This document shows, piece after piece, positions 40,081 through 53,443 of a DNA stretch of 64,000 bases. The notes beneath the pieces were generated by a model. That model made no database searches. It saw only the letters and a program-made list of their open reading frames with translations, and was not told the DNA's origin. The stretch comes from Diprion similis (lineage: Eukaryota; Arthropoda; Insecta; Hymenoptera; Diprionidae), in contig NC_060116.1 in NCBI RefSeq assembly GCF_021155765.1, positions 17,672,584-17,736,583 of the forward strand, in the 5' to 3' direction. Position numbers and translations under genes: made by a program. The number at the start of each line of letters is the position of its first letter. The stretch's first letter is position 1.

Positions 40081-40136
40081 GCCGATAGCGCAGCAGGTAA
40101 GGGGGCCGAAAGATGCTGGCTCGAAGCGATCTCCCA
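40081..40136 (+). repeat. tRNA-like head of a possible SINE or decayed tRNA
   Basis: TAGCGCAGCAGG (40086-40097) fits an RNA polymerase III A box. GGCTCGAAGCGA (40118-40129) is a degraded B box at tRNA-like spacing. The segment between, GTAAGGGGGCCGAAAGATGC, would be the anticodon region, but I cannot build a sound cloverleaf or acceptor stem. A tRNA-derived SINE remnant is therefore more likely than a working tRNA. Confidence 0.35.
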
Positions 40137-43100
40137 TACAAATAAAGAACTTAAATTCCGTAGCAGTGACTATCAACTCACACAAGACGACATCGTCGCT
40201 CGCGGTGCTCCAAAACATACCTATGCACGCTCCGACAAGCTCCTAACGAAGGTAATTTTTACGAGTATACATCGTCATATTATAGCTGTCTTACAGTACA
40301 ATATACATTCTAACTGTCTTCATCATGGATCGGGTAAAAAATCCGCGCAATGCGCGTGAGCTATCGTTAGTATAGCGTTGCAACCTATAATAATATAATT
40401 TAAAACAATATATATTTTCAACACATCCGATACGTATGCCGGTGGCGGACGCATTGTATATAACATTAGCGTGGTGCCATTAGTATGTACCTAGGAAGTA
40501 CTTGATGACATCTACGGTGAGCACACTCGTAAACGATGTTAGTGTATGTACGTCTATAACAACGTCGTATAGAAAAGTAGGTATTATACGTTTATTGACT
40601 GCAGTCTTGGTGATATAATATACGATAACCTGCAAATATGATGATGATATAGGCGTCAATAATGGTGACAAGCAGGATTAATATAGTAGCCGTATAGTTG
40701 TGGGAGAAAAAAATTTCCAAACGGAAAACAGTCAAAAAGCACTTGTTAAATTATCATTCAGTTGATAAAATCTTCTTTTCGCCTGTACGGTTTTGCGAGG
40801 AAAAAATAGCGAAATGCAAATAATACTGCCTCTTGATTCGATATAGGTACCGAAGGTGTTTAATAGAACAAATTCCGTATATATTATGTTCCTATAATAT
40901 TACCCAGATAACATTGTGTTCCTGAACAAGAAATTATGTTGAAATTATATATATATATATATATATTTAAAGAATCTCGATTGAAATAGTTTGGACAACA
41001 AATAGATTATAGCAAAAATGAGGTAACATACGCAGAAACTGAAATACGCAACCAGGGGAAACGGTGATTTTGCCGTCTGGTTACCGTCAATCTCAATTGC
41101 TGAAAATACGTCATGTTACTGCCTAATTTCCTGAAATTACACTATTGATGTTGTTCATCAGAAATAAAAACCGGAATTCGGTTAGGCAGGAGCAGACTCC
41201 CCTTGCCGCAAAAAATCCGGAATTTTTCAATCTGGGTTATATGAATACAGTCAATTCTTTTGCAAGCAGATCGATAGTCGAACTAGTTCTTATAGTATAG
41301 CACGAATAAGGTATGAAGTATAATTACCACAAGGCAGTAATGAATTCACCATTTTACATAGTCATTCGTTCCTTAGTAGTAGTAACGCGTCATTTTCACT
41401 TGAAAAAAAATCCGGGTAAGACCTTCTCTCTCTCACTCTGAGACTATGTATACCTATACGCATAACCTGCGAGTCGCTTCCCATCTGATCCTTGAGTAAG
41501 AGAGCCGCTTGTAGGGGCTGGAAGGGAAGTCTGATTACACTGGAGCTCACCGTTTGCCAAACTATTTCCTACACTAAGAGAAAAAAGTTGTTGAATCAAA
41601 GAAAAATTGTTTCGATCAACCAAATGCGGCGTTCACGGGCGGTGAAACTAATATTTGGCTATTAGAACAATTTATAAGTTATACGGACTAAATGAAAAAT
41701 ACTCATGTTGAATTTATCATTATTTAACACAAATACGAGGAGGTACCGTCGACGAAATATCAAGTTAAACGACCTGTATTATATAGACAACATAAAAATC
41801 ATTTTGTTCATCTGAATATCCTACTTTTTCATCCAGCAAATGTTCGATCAATACAAGATCATGTTCTGTTGGTTTGAAAAAATCTGAGTTAACGGAACTG
41901 AACAATTAGAACATTCATTGTCAGTTATGGAGTGTAGCGTTTCAATTATTAATTGAAACAACTCATTTGTTGACTGTAGTCTCATATCGTCCGAATAAAT
42001 AAATGCTCCGGTTATAGAGGAAGGTTATGTTTTATTAGAATTAATACTATCAATTTCGATTGACGAGATTGAATCATGGAATGAAAGGAAGTCCTGCAAT
42101 CATCTGGAATGGTTGTGATCAAAAATAATATTAAAATTTCAATCCTAATTACGGCGGCAGTTGGTATATTTTTCACTAACGCAAATAACTTATAATTGTT
42201 CGCAAGTCGGGTAAATTGCATCTTAATTTTCGATCGAATGTCACGTGATTTCGATCGAAATTCGAACCGGGGACTGCTCGCAAATACCTATCATCCTACC
42301 TAGTCGCACATCTGTATCCACTGCGCGAAACTACGGTAGTAGGGTTTTAATCAATACAAGTTTGGGGAACAATCAGTATGAAGCATACAGTATTTGTAGC
42401 CGCGGCTCCGAGAGATTAATTCCCCACCCTCTTTGTTCGGAATTCAAATATGTAATAAATTTTTTTTCACGTCGCACTAGCTCATTAGCAGTAGTATTAC
42501 CGCCGACTAATAAGGTTTTATTAGCTTTTATGACTGTGTTTACGAACACATAATTTTTAACTTCTTGCTCTTCTAAAAGTGGAAGCTATTGTAAAATCAC
42601 CCCGAGAACGAAAAGTTGAGGGTTTTTGCTAGATCTCCACATGTTTGAGGCCTAACAGAGAATCAATTGCTTTTTGTTGTTCGTCGATACTGCGAAAATG
42701 AATGGACAAATTTTTATCTTTTTGGTCTCAATCGATGTGGCTTTTGTTAACTTGGAACTAATAAAATTTTTGATTCGATCGGTCCTGTGGGTTTCGAACT
42801 GTATAAGTAAGAAGATTAAAAACAAAAAATACGAAAATCATATTGAATCGTGTTTTCCGAACTCGAAACGCATGCGAGCACGAAGTTCGTAAGCTGGCCT
42901 ATCAAGGTCAACCAGATTCAGATGTTTCGTCTAATAATTACAACATTCAAAATGAGGTGGGTGAACTTATTATATGTATATACCTAGTGAACGTCAGTAT
43001 TATTCCGAACAGTATTCCTAATTCTCCATTTTTTTCTCGCACTGTCAACCTATGACGTCCCGTTCAACGTCTTACTAAGTAAATGCAGACGGATGATACT

Positions 43101-44356
43101 ATTATAGTGTCTTCTCTTTATTTCTACAAGCCACCCCTTTTATGCCTGGAACAATTTATATAGGTATGTATATTAGTAACTGATTATGCAATTATTTGAA
43201 TACGTAGCCTTACACACCAATCCCGACTCCAGTTAATTACTTTTACGTTGCTTTCACTTAATTCATCCCTTAAATGCATATGTAGGGTATATCATACAAT
43301 GTATTCAAATACAATTTGGAATTTAATACGCAATATTATGTTTTGCATGGTAATTCTGTCATGCAGCCGGGACTCCAGTTTATTCTCACGTCGAGTCGCC
43401 ACAGCCGATGATTGTTTGTTTAATGCAGCAACTATTCCATTCAGTCTTGTCATATTATCTTGAATTTTTATTTTTTATTGTTTCTATCATTCTTATAAGT
43501 TGCGATCCACAAAGCCGTATGACTCACTACTTTTTTAATTGTCATTCATTCGATGTGGATTACCGCACTGTTTTCCCCATGAACATTATTAAAAAGAATA
43601 AGCCACAATAAATTACGAAGACAGTGTTCGCTCACTTTGTGTTCTTGTATGATTACAATTTTCTTCTTTCGTTTGTCGGTTTGTGTATTTTTATATTCAA
43701 ATTATCTGTTATACAAAAAGTTTTCGATACAAGTATCATTTAATACTTCATCGCACAAACATCTTTTCTATTTCAGGAAATTCATAGTATGTGTAATGAT
43801 GAGTTTTTTAATTTTCACTGTTTTCTTGTTTTCATACCTATTCCAATATATTATTTTTCGTAATCTTGCTCAGATTGTCATGAGGTTATCTGCATACCAG
43901 GGACAAGTTTTATCAAGGATATTTCTCACTCGTGTTATGAATTTGAAACATGATTGACGCTGAAATATAAATATATGTGTATATATCCCAAAAAAATAAA
44001 TATTCGCTCTCTTTTCGTAAAGTGGTTTTTCTGAGAAATTTTTCGTTTTTGAACTGGTTCTCTTTGTGAAGAATCTTTAAAAAAAAATTGGTACAACCAG
44101 TAGCAATCAGCCAAATTCAACAGATTGCTGCGCAAATAAAATAGATAAACATTTTGTTTTGGTACCAATTATTCAGGCAGCTATCACAAGTTGTGGTTTC
44201 ATGTTTGTCAAGATATTTACTTCAGCCTGACTTTCTGCTGGCAAGTAACTTTGTTTGGTTTATGAAGAATTCGTTAATAAACTACAAGGCAATGAAAGAT
44301 GCAAACGCAGAGTAGAGGTACATATTTGCTAACCTATTGCGATGGATATTTGAAGC
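40137..44356. other. Long AT-rich intergenic region, no gene recognised
   Basis: It contains an (AT)n tract at 40946-40966 and scattered short open frames (for example 42245-42553 and 43637-43957). These lack domains, coding-like composition and splice support. Confidence 0.5.
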
Positions 44357-44378
44357 GGGGGGGGGGGGGGGGGGGGGG
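44357..44378 (+). repeat. Homopolymer run of 22 G
   Basis: Twenty-two uninterrupted G bases follow TTTGAAGC and precede CATATGCTG. Lengths of such runs are error-prone in assembly. Confidence 0.9.
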
Positions 44379-44532
44379 CATATGCTGATAACTTTTTTAT
44401 TGGAAATTATTTACGTTTTTCGAATTTAATCGTAGATTCGGCATCAAATCGGACAAAAAAATCCTATGAAATAGCGCAAAGAACGACTCACTTATGCGTT
44501 TGCGAGTGCGTTGGCAAAAGGCTAGTATTTTA

Positions 44533-44767
44533 TACAGGGTGCTGGGCAAGTTGCCTGATGTGTCGAGAATGGGAGGAGTTTAGTTGACGTGATTCGTGCA
44601 CAAAATTCATAGTACCGTATACGTATCAGAGTGAGGTTAATCATGCGGAGTGGTATTGACCAAGGCAGGGATTTCATAGCTTCTCCGATTGACTAAAGGG
44701 ACGAACTTCGCGTTAAGTAATTGTAAGCTCCTCCCATACTCCGACACATAAGGCGACTCGTCCTGTA
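44533..44767. mobile_element. 235-bp foldback element with TACAGG termini
   Basis: The left arm, TACAGGGTGCTGGGCAAGTT, and the inner block TGTGTCGAGAATGGGAGGAG pair with the right arm read in reverse: TACAGGACGAGTCGCC and TGTGTCGGAGTATGGGAGGA. The TA at both ends would fit a Tc1/mariner-type target duplication, but two bases are weak evidence. Confidence 0.6.
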
Positions 44768-45140
44768 TGCTTACAGTTTGAAACTTATAGATGTGGATTT
44801 GAATTATATTTAAGTATGAATATTGCGAACAGCGACAGACTTGTTCATATAAATATATGGATAACAAAAACGAAGAAGCTTATAAGAACCTGAAGAGTGC
44901 ATGTCTGCAAGCTCAGAAAGAGCCTGCACCTGATTGAGAATAAAAATTTGCGCATACGTAGATTATAACATAGATTATATTGACAATTATGTATGCATTT
45001 CAGTAATCAATAAATCCTTCCAGGATTTCATCGTCTAAATTCGACTACTTGCGGTTATCGCCTTGTAGATCCCGGTGGAACATATATTATCCAAACTTCG
45101 TAAACAAAACATTATCACCGATATATCAGAAAACATTTGA

Positions 45141-45505
45141 GGGGTGTCCTAAGCGATTTCGACGTCGACGTATATACCTCCAAATATCGAAGACCAGGTA
45201 CCTGAAACGCGAAAAAGGGCTTAACAGCTCCATTCTATGCACAATCCTGAACAAAAACATTCCAATGCATTTCCATTTGACGCATAAATTAATAAACGGC
45301 ACGGATTCTACGAAATCGCAATGGTTAATTCGTAGAACTCATTCCAATCCTTTATTTCCGCGTCAAATGAAAATGTATTACAATATTTTTGTTTAAAATT
45401 GTGCATAGAACGGGGCTGTTAAGCCCTTTTTCGCGTTCAGGTGCCTGCACTTCGATATTTGCAGATATATACGACAACGTCGAAATCGCCTAGGACACGG
45501 CCCCC
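45141..45505. mobile_element. TTAA-type foldback MITE, copy 2
   Basis: A 365-bp inverted repeat clearly related to 28497-28859. It shares GCGATTTCGACG-type ends, GCGAAAAAGGGCTTAACAG, CATTCTATGCACAATCCTGA and the mirrored AAGCCCTTTTTCGCG. The right flank is TTAA (45506-45509). The left flank is TTGA (45137-45140), which I read as a mutated target duplication. Confidence 0.82.
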
Positions 45506-45509
45506 TTAA

Positions 45510-46142
45510 GGGTTTACGATAAAAAATGTTTGAAGCCTACAAATAATCTATCGTCCATATAGATATGATTTCTTTCCATAGAACATGTAAAATTTATACA
45601 CAGATTTACGAGGAAGATCCAAATGCAAACTACTCACACAGCTGAGCACACTTTGCGAGTGGATAAGCGTGAAAATATATGCGGAGCAAATTTAATTTCA
45701 ATTACTTACCCTCGTAGTTTACTGGAGTGAGCCGATTTTTTTGTACATGTATGAAAAATCTTCAAATCCGCCGAGATTCACCGCTCAGACCTGAAGTTTC
45801 TTGACACTCAAGGTAATGGAGTTTACTACCGCATCACTCCATTTTTTAATCTATATACAACAAGTATACATCACTGGGAAAAGAATACACAAAATCTGAG
45901 TACGAACCGAACGTGTACCACAGATGCTTGGCGTCCACTAACAGTGGACTATGGAATGCAACCAAACGGGATTTAACTTTGGGCGTCATCTGATGGCAAC
46001 AGCCTCAACCGTCTCGACCTTCGTTAGAGAAAAGCCTAAGACAGAGAAATCGGAGGGAAGTGGGAAGAAGTCTGCTGCGTTTTTGCCGAAGCAAGACCTT
46101 CAGCATGTAGCACTCTTAACTTTGCCGACCGAGTAAACTCAC
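45510..46142. other. Intergenic, nothing recognised
   Basis: No supported gene, RNA or repeat. Confidence 0.5.
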
Positions 46143-46833
46143 CCTTTTTTTCTTATATTAAATAAACAAACGAACGGAAAGGGTTAAAATTTCAACGGTT
46201 CATCAGTCTTTCGTAGCAGAATTTAGAAAAATTACTCATGTTCCGAAAGTCGTCCAAAAAAATGTGTGGTTTTTTTACACGTGTCACTATTCCCACATTT
46301 CCAGCATTTCAGAGGCCAAAAACTGCATAGTTGAGATACTTTTCGCAATTCCGGAAAGAATAAGGAGTAAAATGAGCTAACGCGAGACTGTTTTCATGCA
46401 ACTTTGAGGTCGCTAGACGAAAGCTAGTAATTAGAATAATTTCGTAAATAGAAGATGCTCACATGTCGTACCGCGGCGACACGTATCTATCAACCAAGGA
46501 ACGCTGGCACCCAGCTGATCGTGAGAGCACCTTTTATTTAGGAAATTACTCTAATTGATTGTTTTCGTCTAGCGACCTCAATATTGCATGAAAACAGTCT
46601 CGTGGTGGCTCATTTTACTCCTCATTCTTTCCGGAATTGCGAAAAGTATCCCAACTATGCACTTTTTGGCTCTTGGAATACGAGAAACGTGGGAATAGTG
46701 ACGTGTCAAAAAACCACACATTTTTTGACGATTTTCGGATTGCGAGTAATTTCCCTGAATTCTGCTACAAAAGAGCAACAGAAATTTAAATCCTTTCCTG
46801 TACATTTGTTTATTTATTATAGGAAGAAAAAGG
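46143..46833. mobile_element. Near-perfect 690-bp palindrome (foldback transposon)
   Basis: Left-arm blocks CTTTTTTTCTTATATTAAAT, CCACATTTCCAGC, GCAATTCCGGAAAGAATAAG and GAGGTCGCTAGACGAAAGC recur in reverse complement in the right arm. There they read TTTATTATAGGAAGAAAAAGG, AACGTGGGAATAGTG, CATTCTTTCCGGAATTGCG and TTTTCGTCTAGCGACCTC. The arms pair almost to the centre (about 46465-46510). The open frame spanning 46578-47027 is an artefact of the arm. No target duplication is obvious. Confidence 0.85.
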
Positions 46834-48562
46834 ATAGATAGAGAGATAGATATTTTTAATTTATCCATGGCAATGTTGGATAAGGATACCCTTGTTTGCT
46901 TTGCAAAGAAAAAAAATAAAACAAAATCAAAAATAATATAAAAGAGAAAGAAAACATAAGCAAAATAAAATGAAATAAACAAAAAGATGATGAGTTTGCT
47001 CGGCCGGTAGTAGTAGGAGTGCTGCATACTTTTAAGCGAGACCAGCGAGACCGATGGCGGAAATCACCGATTCGGCCAATGAGCGCTCGAGCCGCTAGGC
47101 GAGAATGTAACCGCGGTTTTTAAGTATATTAACATAGTTTCTTGAACGTCTGCATTTAGTTGAACTTTAAATTAAAAATAAAATTGCGTATATGTAAGAG
47201 GCCGGTACGTCTTAAACGCCGAGGATAACTGGTTACAGAAAAATCACGACTCTAGCCAAATTTGGCAGAATTATACACGGACACATGACTAGAATAAATT
47301 TCGAGGTTTAAAACCGATTTTATGTAATAGTGTCAGCTGTTACATGCGACAATGTATAATTAATTACTTGTATGAATACCTGCAATATATCAAGTATGTG
47401 GAGAATGTCTATTATTTTAAAACGTATACAACTTATACCTACATGTGTTCACATATGTATATAAGTAATAAAGAACAGTCCAATGTACAATATGCATTAT
47501 AATTTATATCATATATATATATATATATGTAATAGGGTTTCAAATACATAATAATAAATTTATCATTTCTTTTCGTTACATGTATATGTGTGTATATACT
47601 TTTACATATATACTGTATACGCGTGTATGTTTATACATACAGATATATGTACGTATGTAAATATATCAGTAGATGCATACATGCATACCTACATTTATTG
47701 TAAAATAAGTCTGTCATATATATATAAAGCTTAAAAATATTATACTTAATTGCAAGCAAGGCCAAGAAACTTAACAAACATTTTACAGTGATTCATTAAT
47801 ATTACTCATTCATAATAATAACTATTGAATAATAGTCAATAAAATATAATATAATATAATATAATATAATATAATATAATATATAATATAATATAATGTA
47901 ATATATTACGCCAACAAAATTTTTATATCATACTATAAATTACATGTATATTTCATTCAGGAAATGAAGGGTCCAACTGTTTGGCACGTCACACAACGGA
48001 AAAAAAATCAAATGTTACGTTAACATGAATTATTTGATTGTCCTCGGTTGGTGTGTTTGAATTCTTGATAAATCATCATCAGCCAGTTTTATCGCACGTG
48101 CCGAAAATTACTATACTTTCCTTTAAAATCCGATAGATAATTTTTTCTTTCTCTTCCTCTAATACATCGTTTCCATCGTTCTTTCGTTCGCCAAACTTTC
48201 TTTCTGTTTTTTTTTCCTTACGTTAAACAACAAATTTTTCATAAACAAAAACTTAACAGACACAATTTTACGTTAATACCAGAGAACTTGGTAACCATAT
48301 ACTTACATACCTTATGCGATTTGTTACAGAGACTAGCATTAATTGTAAGTACCTAAATGACTAATAGAGTAATATACATCGTCAGCATACATGTAAATAC
48401 ATCTGAAGCAAACAGGATATCAAAGTTAGTCGATATTAAACCTTCATTATGGCAGGATCGATCCGGTAACAATGTGTGTATACAGTAAAATTCTTTGATA
48501 TTAACGTTGAAAACAATTCGTAAATGGGAAAACCGTACATGTTATCTGACAATAATAATATT
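46834..48562. repeat. AT-rich intergenic region with simple repeats
   Basis: It holds an (AT)n tract near 47512-47528, a dense zone of TATGTATAC-like words at 47440-47720, and a five-base ATAAT repeat at 47841-47897. No gene is recognised. Confidence 0.7.
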
Positions 48563-48632
48563 GGTGATGATGATGATGATGATGATGATGACGACCACGA
48601 CGACGACGACGACGAAGATGATGATGATAATA

Positions 48633-48672
<40 letters not shown>

Positions 48673-48738
48673 CGATGATGATGATGATGATGATGATGAT
48701 TATGAGGATTGTGGTGGCGGTGGTGATGATAATATTGA
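48563..48738. repeat. Long GAT trinucleotide microsatellite
   Basis: About 175 bases of GAT/GAC triplets, interrupted by a short GACGACGAC block and by AATAATGAT. The poly-Asp and poly-Met frames are products of the triplet period, not genes. Confidence 0.93.
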
Positions 48739-51700
48739 GGAAACCGGCTGATTATAGAGTATTTCTTCCGATATCAGGTGTTACTGGTATATTGCTTTAC
48801 ATGTTATGTTACGTTGCTAACCATTTATCTTAAGCTAACTTAATGACCAGCTACCTCTATTGTGATGATGAATGGATTTAAATGCCCCTCCCCCCTTTCC
48901 CCTCACTGCCTGACCAGTTACTTTAGAATAAGCTACATGGAAGAACAGACCTTCAGTCGTAGCAAACGGAAGCTAGTCTTAACAGTTTATTAAATTTATA
49001 AATTATTACTTTAGTTACATCACTATACAATATTCTAGGGTACATTGTTCTTTTATCCCGACTGAAGCATGTAAATGGGGAAGTAATGCCAATAGATATC
49101 AAAGGTAACATGTACATATATAATGTGAAAGCAAGATTGATCACCTCATATGATGTTGCACAGTTGTTTTATAATATCTATCATTAAAGGCTCGTAAAGC
49201 ATATTTCACAATAGTTTTATTATTGCTGTTGTGTTGTTATTATTATCATTGCTATTAGTACGATTATATTGCTTTGAAGATGATAATGGAAGAGATATCT
49301 TTTCTTTCACTTTGATATCCATAGCTATTATCTTCTCAATGTACTTAGTCTTGATGCCCCTATACATATAGCAGACTAGCTACAATCACATAAAAAAGAT
49401 TTGGCAGCACGGCCCGTCAAGGCTTTATCAATTTATAATTCCATTGCTGTATCAAATCATAAACAAATGATAAAATAAAAATCTAATCCAATCATCGGGT
49501 AGATAGTTACAGAATAACAAATAATGTAAACATTAGCTGAATTATGTATTTCCACTCTGAGTAGCTCGGAGTGCTCGAGATTCTTACTGCGCAAACTTTG
49601 CTATTTAAAACATCTGCACAGAGCAAATCGAACTAACGATCAACAATTATCAAACTCACCTATCGTAAGGAGTTAGAAAAGCTTCAACTCCAAGATTGGA
49701 CAAATGCTGACCAATAACAACATTTATAACCAATGGTTTTTATATTGATTTATTACTGAATAAATAAAACTATGTCTTCTACTTGCATGAATTTTCTAAC
49801 TAATTATTTATGGTCATTGAGGGAAGCTAAAAATCACCCAAATTTTCAGCTGACATCCTGTAACTATCCATATATGAATACACAATGTACATATGTGTAC
49901 ATTACCACCACGCAAATATAAACAGCATTGTTCGAGTTGTGTCACGGCACATGTCGAATGTTTAACATGGTGTTAAATTTGCTTGATAATAATCTTTTAG
50001 AACTTCAAACTAATGAACCGTGAAGTAGCGAATTATTAGGAAGAGCTTTTATCACTCGGGCAGAGCCCTGTAAAAATATACCTTCTCTCTATATAGATTT
50101 TACTACACATAACTTTAGTCAGAGACTTTTTTCCATGCCTGTATCCAATTCAAAGCTTTCACTTCTCAGCTCATTGTCGTTCGAAATTAATCATAAAAGT
50201 ATCAAGTTTCTTTTATCATAGAAGTCGAATACTTTCATACTGATTAATCGCGGTTGTACCATAAAAAGCAGTGTTTAGCTTCAATTTCTTGACAGTTGGA
50301 AAAAAATAACTGTTCATTAACATAATTTCGTATGAATGCAACATTCCAAAAAGATTAATCTCAATTGTTTCATAAAACCAAATATGTTGAACTATTGTGT
50401 GATTAAGCTTCTGTATGTTTTGAAGAAAATATGATCGATGCACACTTAACTTTACTCATTGCATACTCTACTGACAATGAGCTTAGCGAATGAAAATACT
50501 TTGTGATTGGCGCAGGTCAGGAATTAGTCCTAAGATGCGTCGTATGGTTTACATATATACAGCACAGCTTAAAATCATCTCAGTATAGCCGCGGGAAGAG
50601 TAGAAATCGCGAAAAATTACGGATTTTTCTGGATTACTAATCTATAGTAGTATACATGTTGCAAATTCAAATTTTTTTCAAATTACAACTTGCAACATAC
50701 ATACCGCATGATATATTTCAACTATGTTATTAAACCAACCGACAGAGGAAATAAAAACCAATCTTGTAACACAAATCCCACCCAAAAACCAACTCTACCA
50801 CTATTTCAAACATGATGTACAGATAAAAACATGCATGCTTCCAACTCTCAGTTTTTATTATTATTTTTTTTTTTTTTTACTTCAACACGTTGCAAACATG
50901 GGAATATCGTTTTTTTCTAGTTTTTTGCTTCTAGGATGAAAACTAATGGGGCTATTTCTATAACTCGGTAAGAAAAGTTGGAGAGAATTAAAATGAACTT
51001 TAGATTGACGCTATGGGGTCAGTTTCTACCGAGAAAAATCCCAAAAGCCAACTTTTTTCGAAAGTTTATGATTCTGCCAATTGGACGAAAGATGGGCACT
51101 GTCCAATAAGCAGTTTTAGCACAATTGCATATTGAATTATTTTGTACGTAATATTGCATAATGCATGCTTACTCGACAAGTGGTCCGATTACAATTTTTC
51201 AAATTTTACAAAGTAGATTATATACACTACAAATCGTCCATTCGTACTACATCATGATCTCGCGTTGAAATAGATGAAAAATGCATCCAAACATAGGGCT
51301 AAGTGTCGAATCGTGCAAAATAGCAAAGTTAAGGGACTGGTGTATTAGCAGCAGAGCGTGCGCTTTCATTACTATATATTACTTCCTACTAAAAACAAAG
51401 GAAAACGAACAAAGACTGAGTTGGAAACATGCACGTTTTTATATATAAACAATCCTTTTTTAAATTGTGTTACAGTTGGTTATCAGGTGGGACTTACGTT
51501 ACAAAAAAATCTGTATCGGTTGGTCTACATATATTTTCAAATATATTACCAATTTGTCTATCGAATAATATAATCAATTGTATCTCTATACATATCTACA
51601 GAAAAAATGTATCATAGAATTTCCCTATTATAATTAATTAGACTTTCTAGAAGTTTAATGTGGAGCTTCGTTTTCGATGATGTTAAAAATTTTGTTGTTT

Positions 51701-53443
51701 CAAGTTTATATACGAAAATGTTTTGTATTTGCTAACGATTGAATTATTATTTAATAATATGTGTACTTAAAATTTAATTTTAATCATTATTCTATTATTG
51801 CTTGAAGTTTAGTGCTATTGGGTTGGTTTTGGCATTAGGCGAGCTGTGAAATTCGAGCATACAGGTTTACTTTGAAGAGCATTGCCATATTCATCAATCA
51901 ATGAATCGAATCTGTATAACTCAAATGAATACGTACAGGGAATTCAGTATCATATACTAGAAAATTTTTCTCTCTATCATCGTAACACTGTTAGCAATTT
52001 AATACCCCCTCCAAATATTGATTTACTTTTGTACATCCAAATAAAGTCGATTTCGACCACCCGCAGTTTAGGGGGTCAGAAACAAGGCTGACAGTGCTGT
52101 CGTCTAACATAAACCCATTGAGTAACACACGTGGTATCGGTTCGTTGCGCCGTTGTCATTCGTTAGAGACTCCTGAAACCAACTTTACTTCTGACCTGCT
52201 AAACCAGAGGGGGGAGAGAGGGAGGTGGTGGTGGTGATTAGAATCAACTTTACTCGGGTGTTTAAACTTGTAGGCATTGTACATAAACTAGAATTATTCT
52301 GATACATGGATGAAATGATTGATTTTCAGTATTCCTGCAAACTACTAACATTATCGTTGTTCATCAGAGTGTCAATATAATTCCTTACGGGTAATAGTGT
52401 GACATTTTTTCAACATGCAGCAGAAAACGGTTTGTCTGCTTCTCCAAAAAATGTAAGACTACTCCGAAATTGTTAATCGACCGTTGTAACTTAATTCGCG
52501 AGAAAAGGGTTGACGGAGCCGTTCAAAACTTGTGTGTATATTGAATATGTATTTATGATTAGAATAACCGAAATAAATGTCAAATTTTCACCCACTTGTG
52601 CAGTAGAATTTTTTTTCCCTCTATTCATAATGTGTGAGTGTACAAAGTAATTTAGTATTTATGAATAAGGCATTTCATACTAAAGCGACCTACTACTAAC
52701 CCTCACCCACTTTAACTTTTTTTAGGATTAGCAAAAAGTAAAAATTTTTCTAAGGTAAGTACCTATGTAATGACGTTAAGATCAGTTTAATGATAAAGAC
52801 AAAAAAAAACTGGAAAAGATTCAAACATTTACTTTTTAATTACCTTTACAATAGACTAATTCAAAAAAAATAGTCAAAATGGTAAGTGTCTGCAGCAGGT
52901 CGATTTGGCATCGAATGCACTTTACGGCCAGTACAGCTGATCGAGAAAGACTCGCTTGTGATAACTTTGAATTAGGAACAGCAAGTGTAATTGTTTGGCA
53001 TCACCCTGACTCGAACACTTAAAAACCTGTCCATTTATTTGACCCGTGAGTAATGACGGGCTTTCAAAATTTATGCATTGAACGCTCTGAGTGGATGGTC
53101 TTGTTTGCATGTAAAAAAACGTGGTGGATAGGAATAATATGTCAATTTGAAAAACATGCTAGACACCATAGCAACACGCTGAACAATCACTCATCCATTG
53201 CATCATTAACAATTCTATAATAAATACGAAATGAATAGTGCAGAAAACTTTTGAAAAGAATGGGAGACAAAAGCAGAGCTGAATTTCGTTTAAACCCTAA
53301 GAAACTGATAGTTATTGTGATCACCCACAGATACAGAATAAGTGACATATCATTCATTGTCACTAGGCAGTCAGCCTCGAAGCATTGACAATGCTTAGTC
53401 ACCGATGCGCAATGTTTTGCAATACTCTTAGCAGTATTTAGTA
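48739..53443. other. Intergenic region between ihog and the forkhead gene
   Basis: No gene is recognised. A small hairpin at about 50651-50704 pairs ATACATGTTGCAA with TTGCAACATACAT. On the minus strand an AATAAA signal (plus TTTATT at 53034-53039), about 400 bases after the forkhead stop codon, is a candidate polyadenylation signal. Confidence 0.4.

Noticed and set aside
46578..47027. 149-codon minus-strand frame
   Set aside because: Lies across the arm of the palindromic element and an AT-rich flank; no domain or splice context.
48495..48833. Met/Asp-rich frames
   Set aside because: Low-complexity products of the GAT tract.
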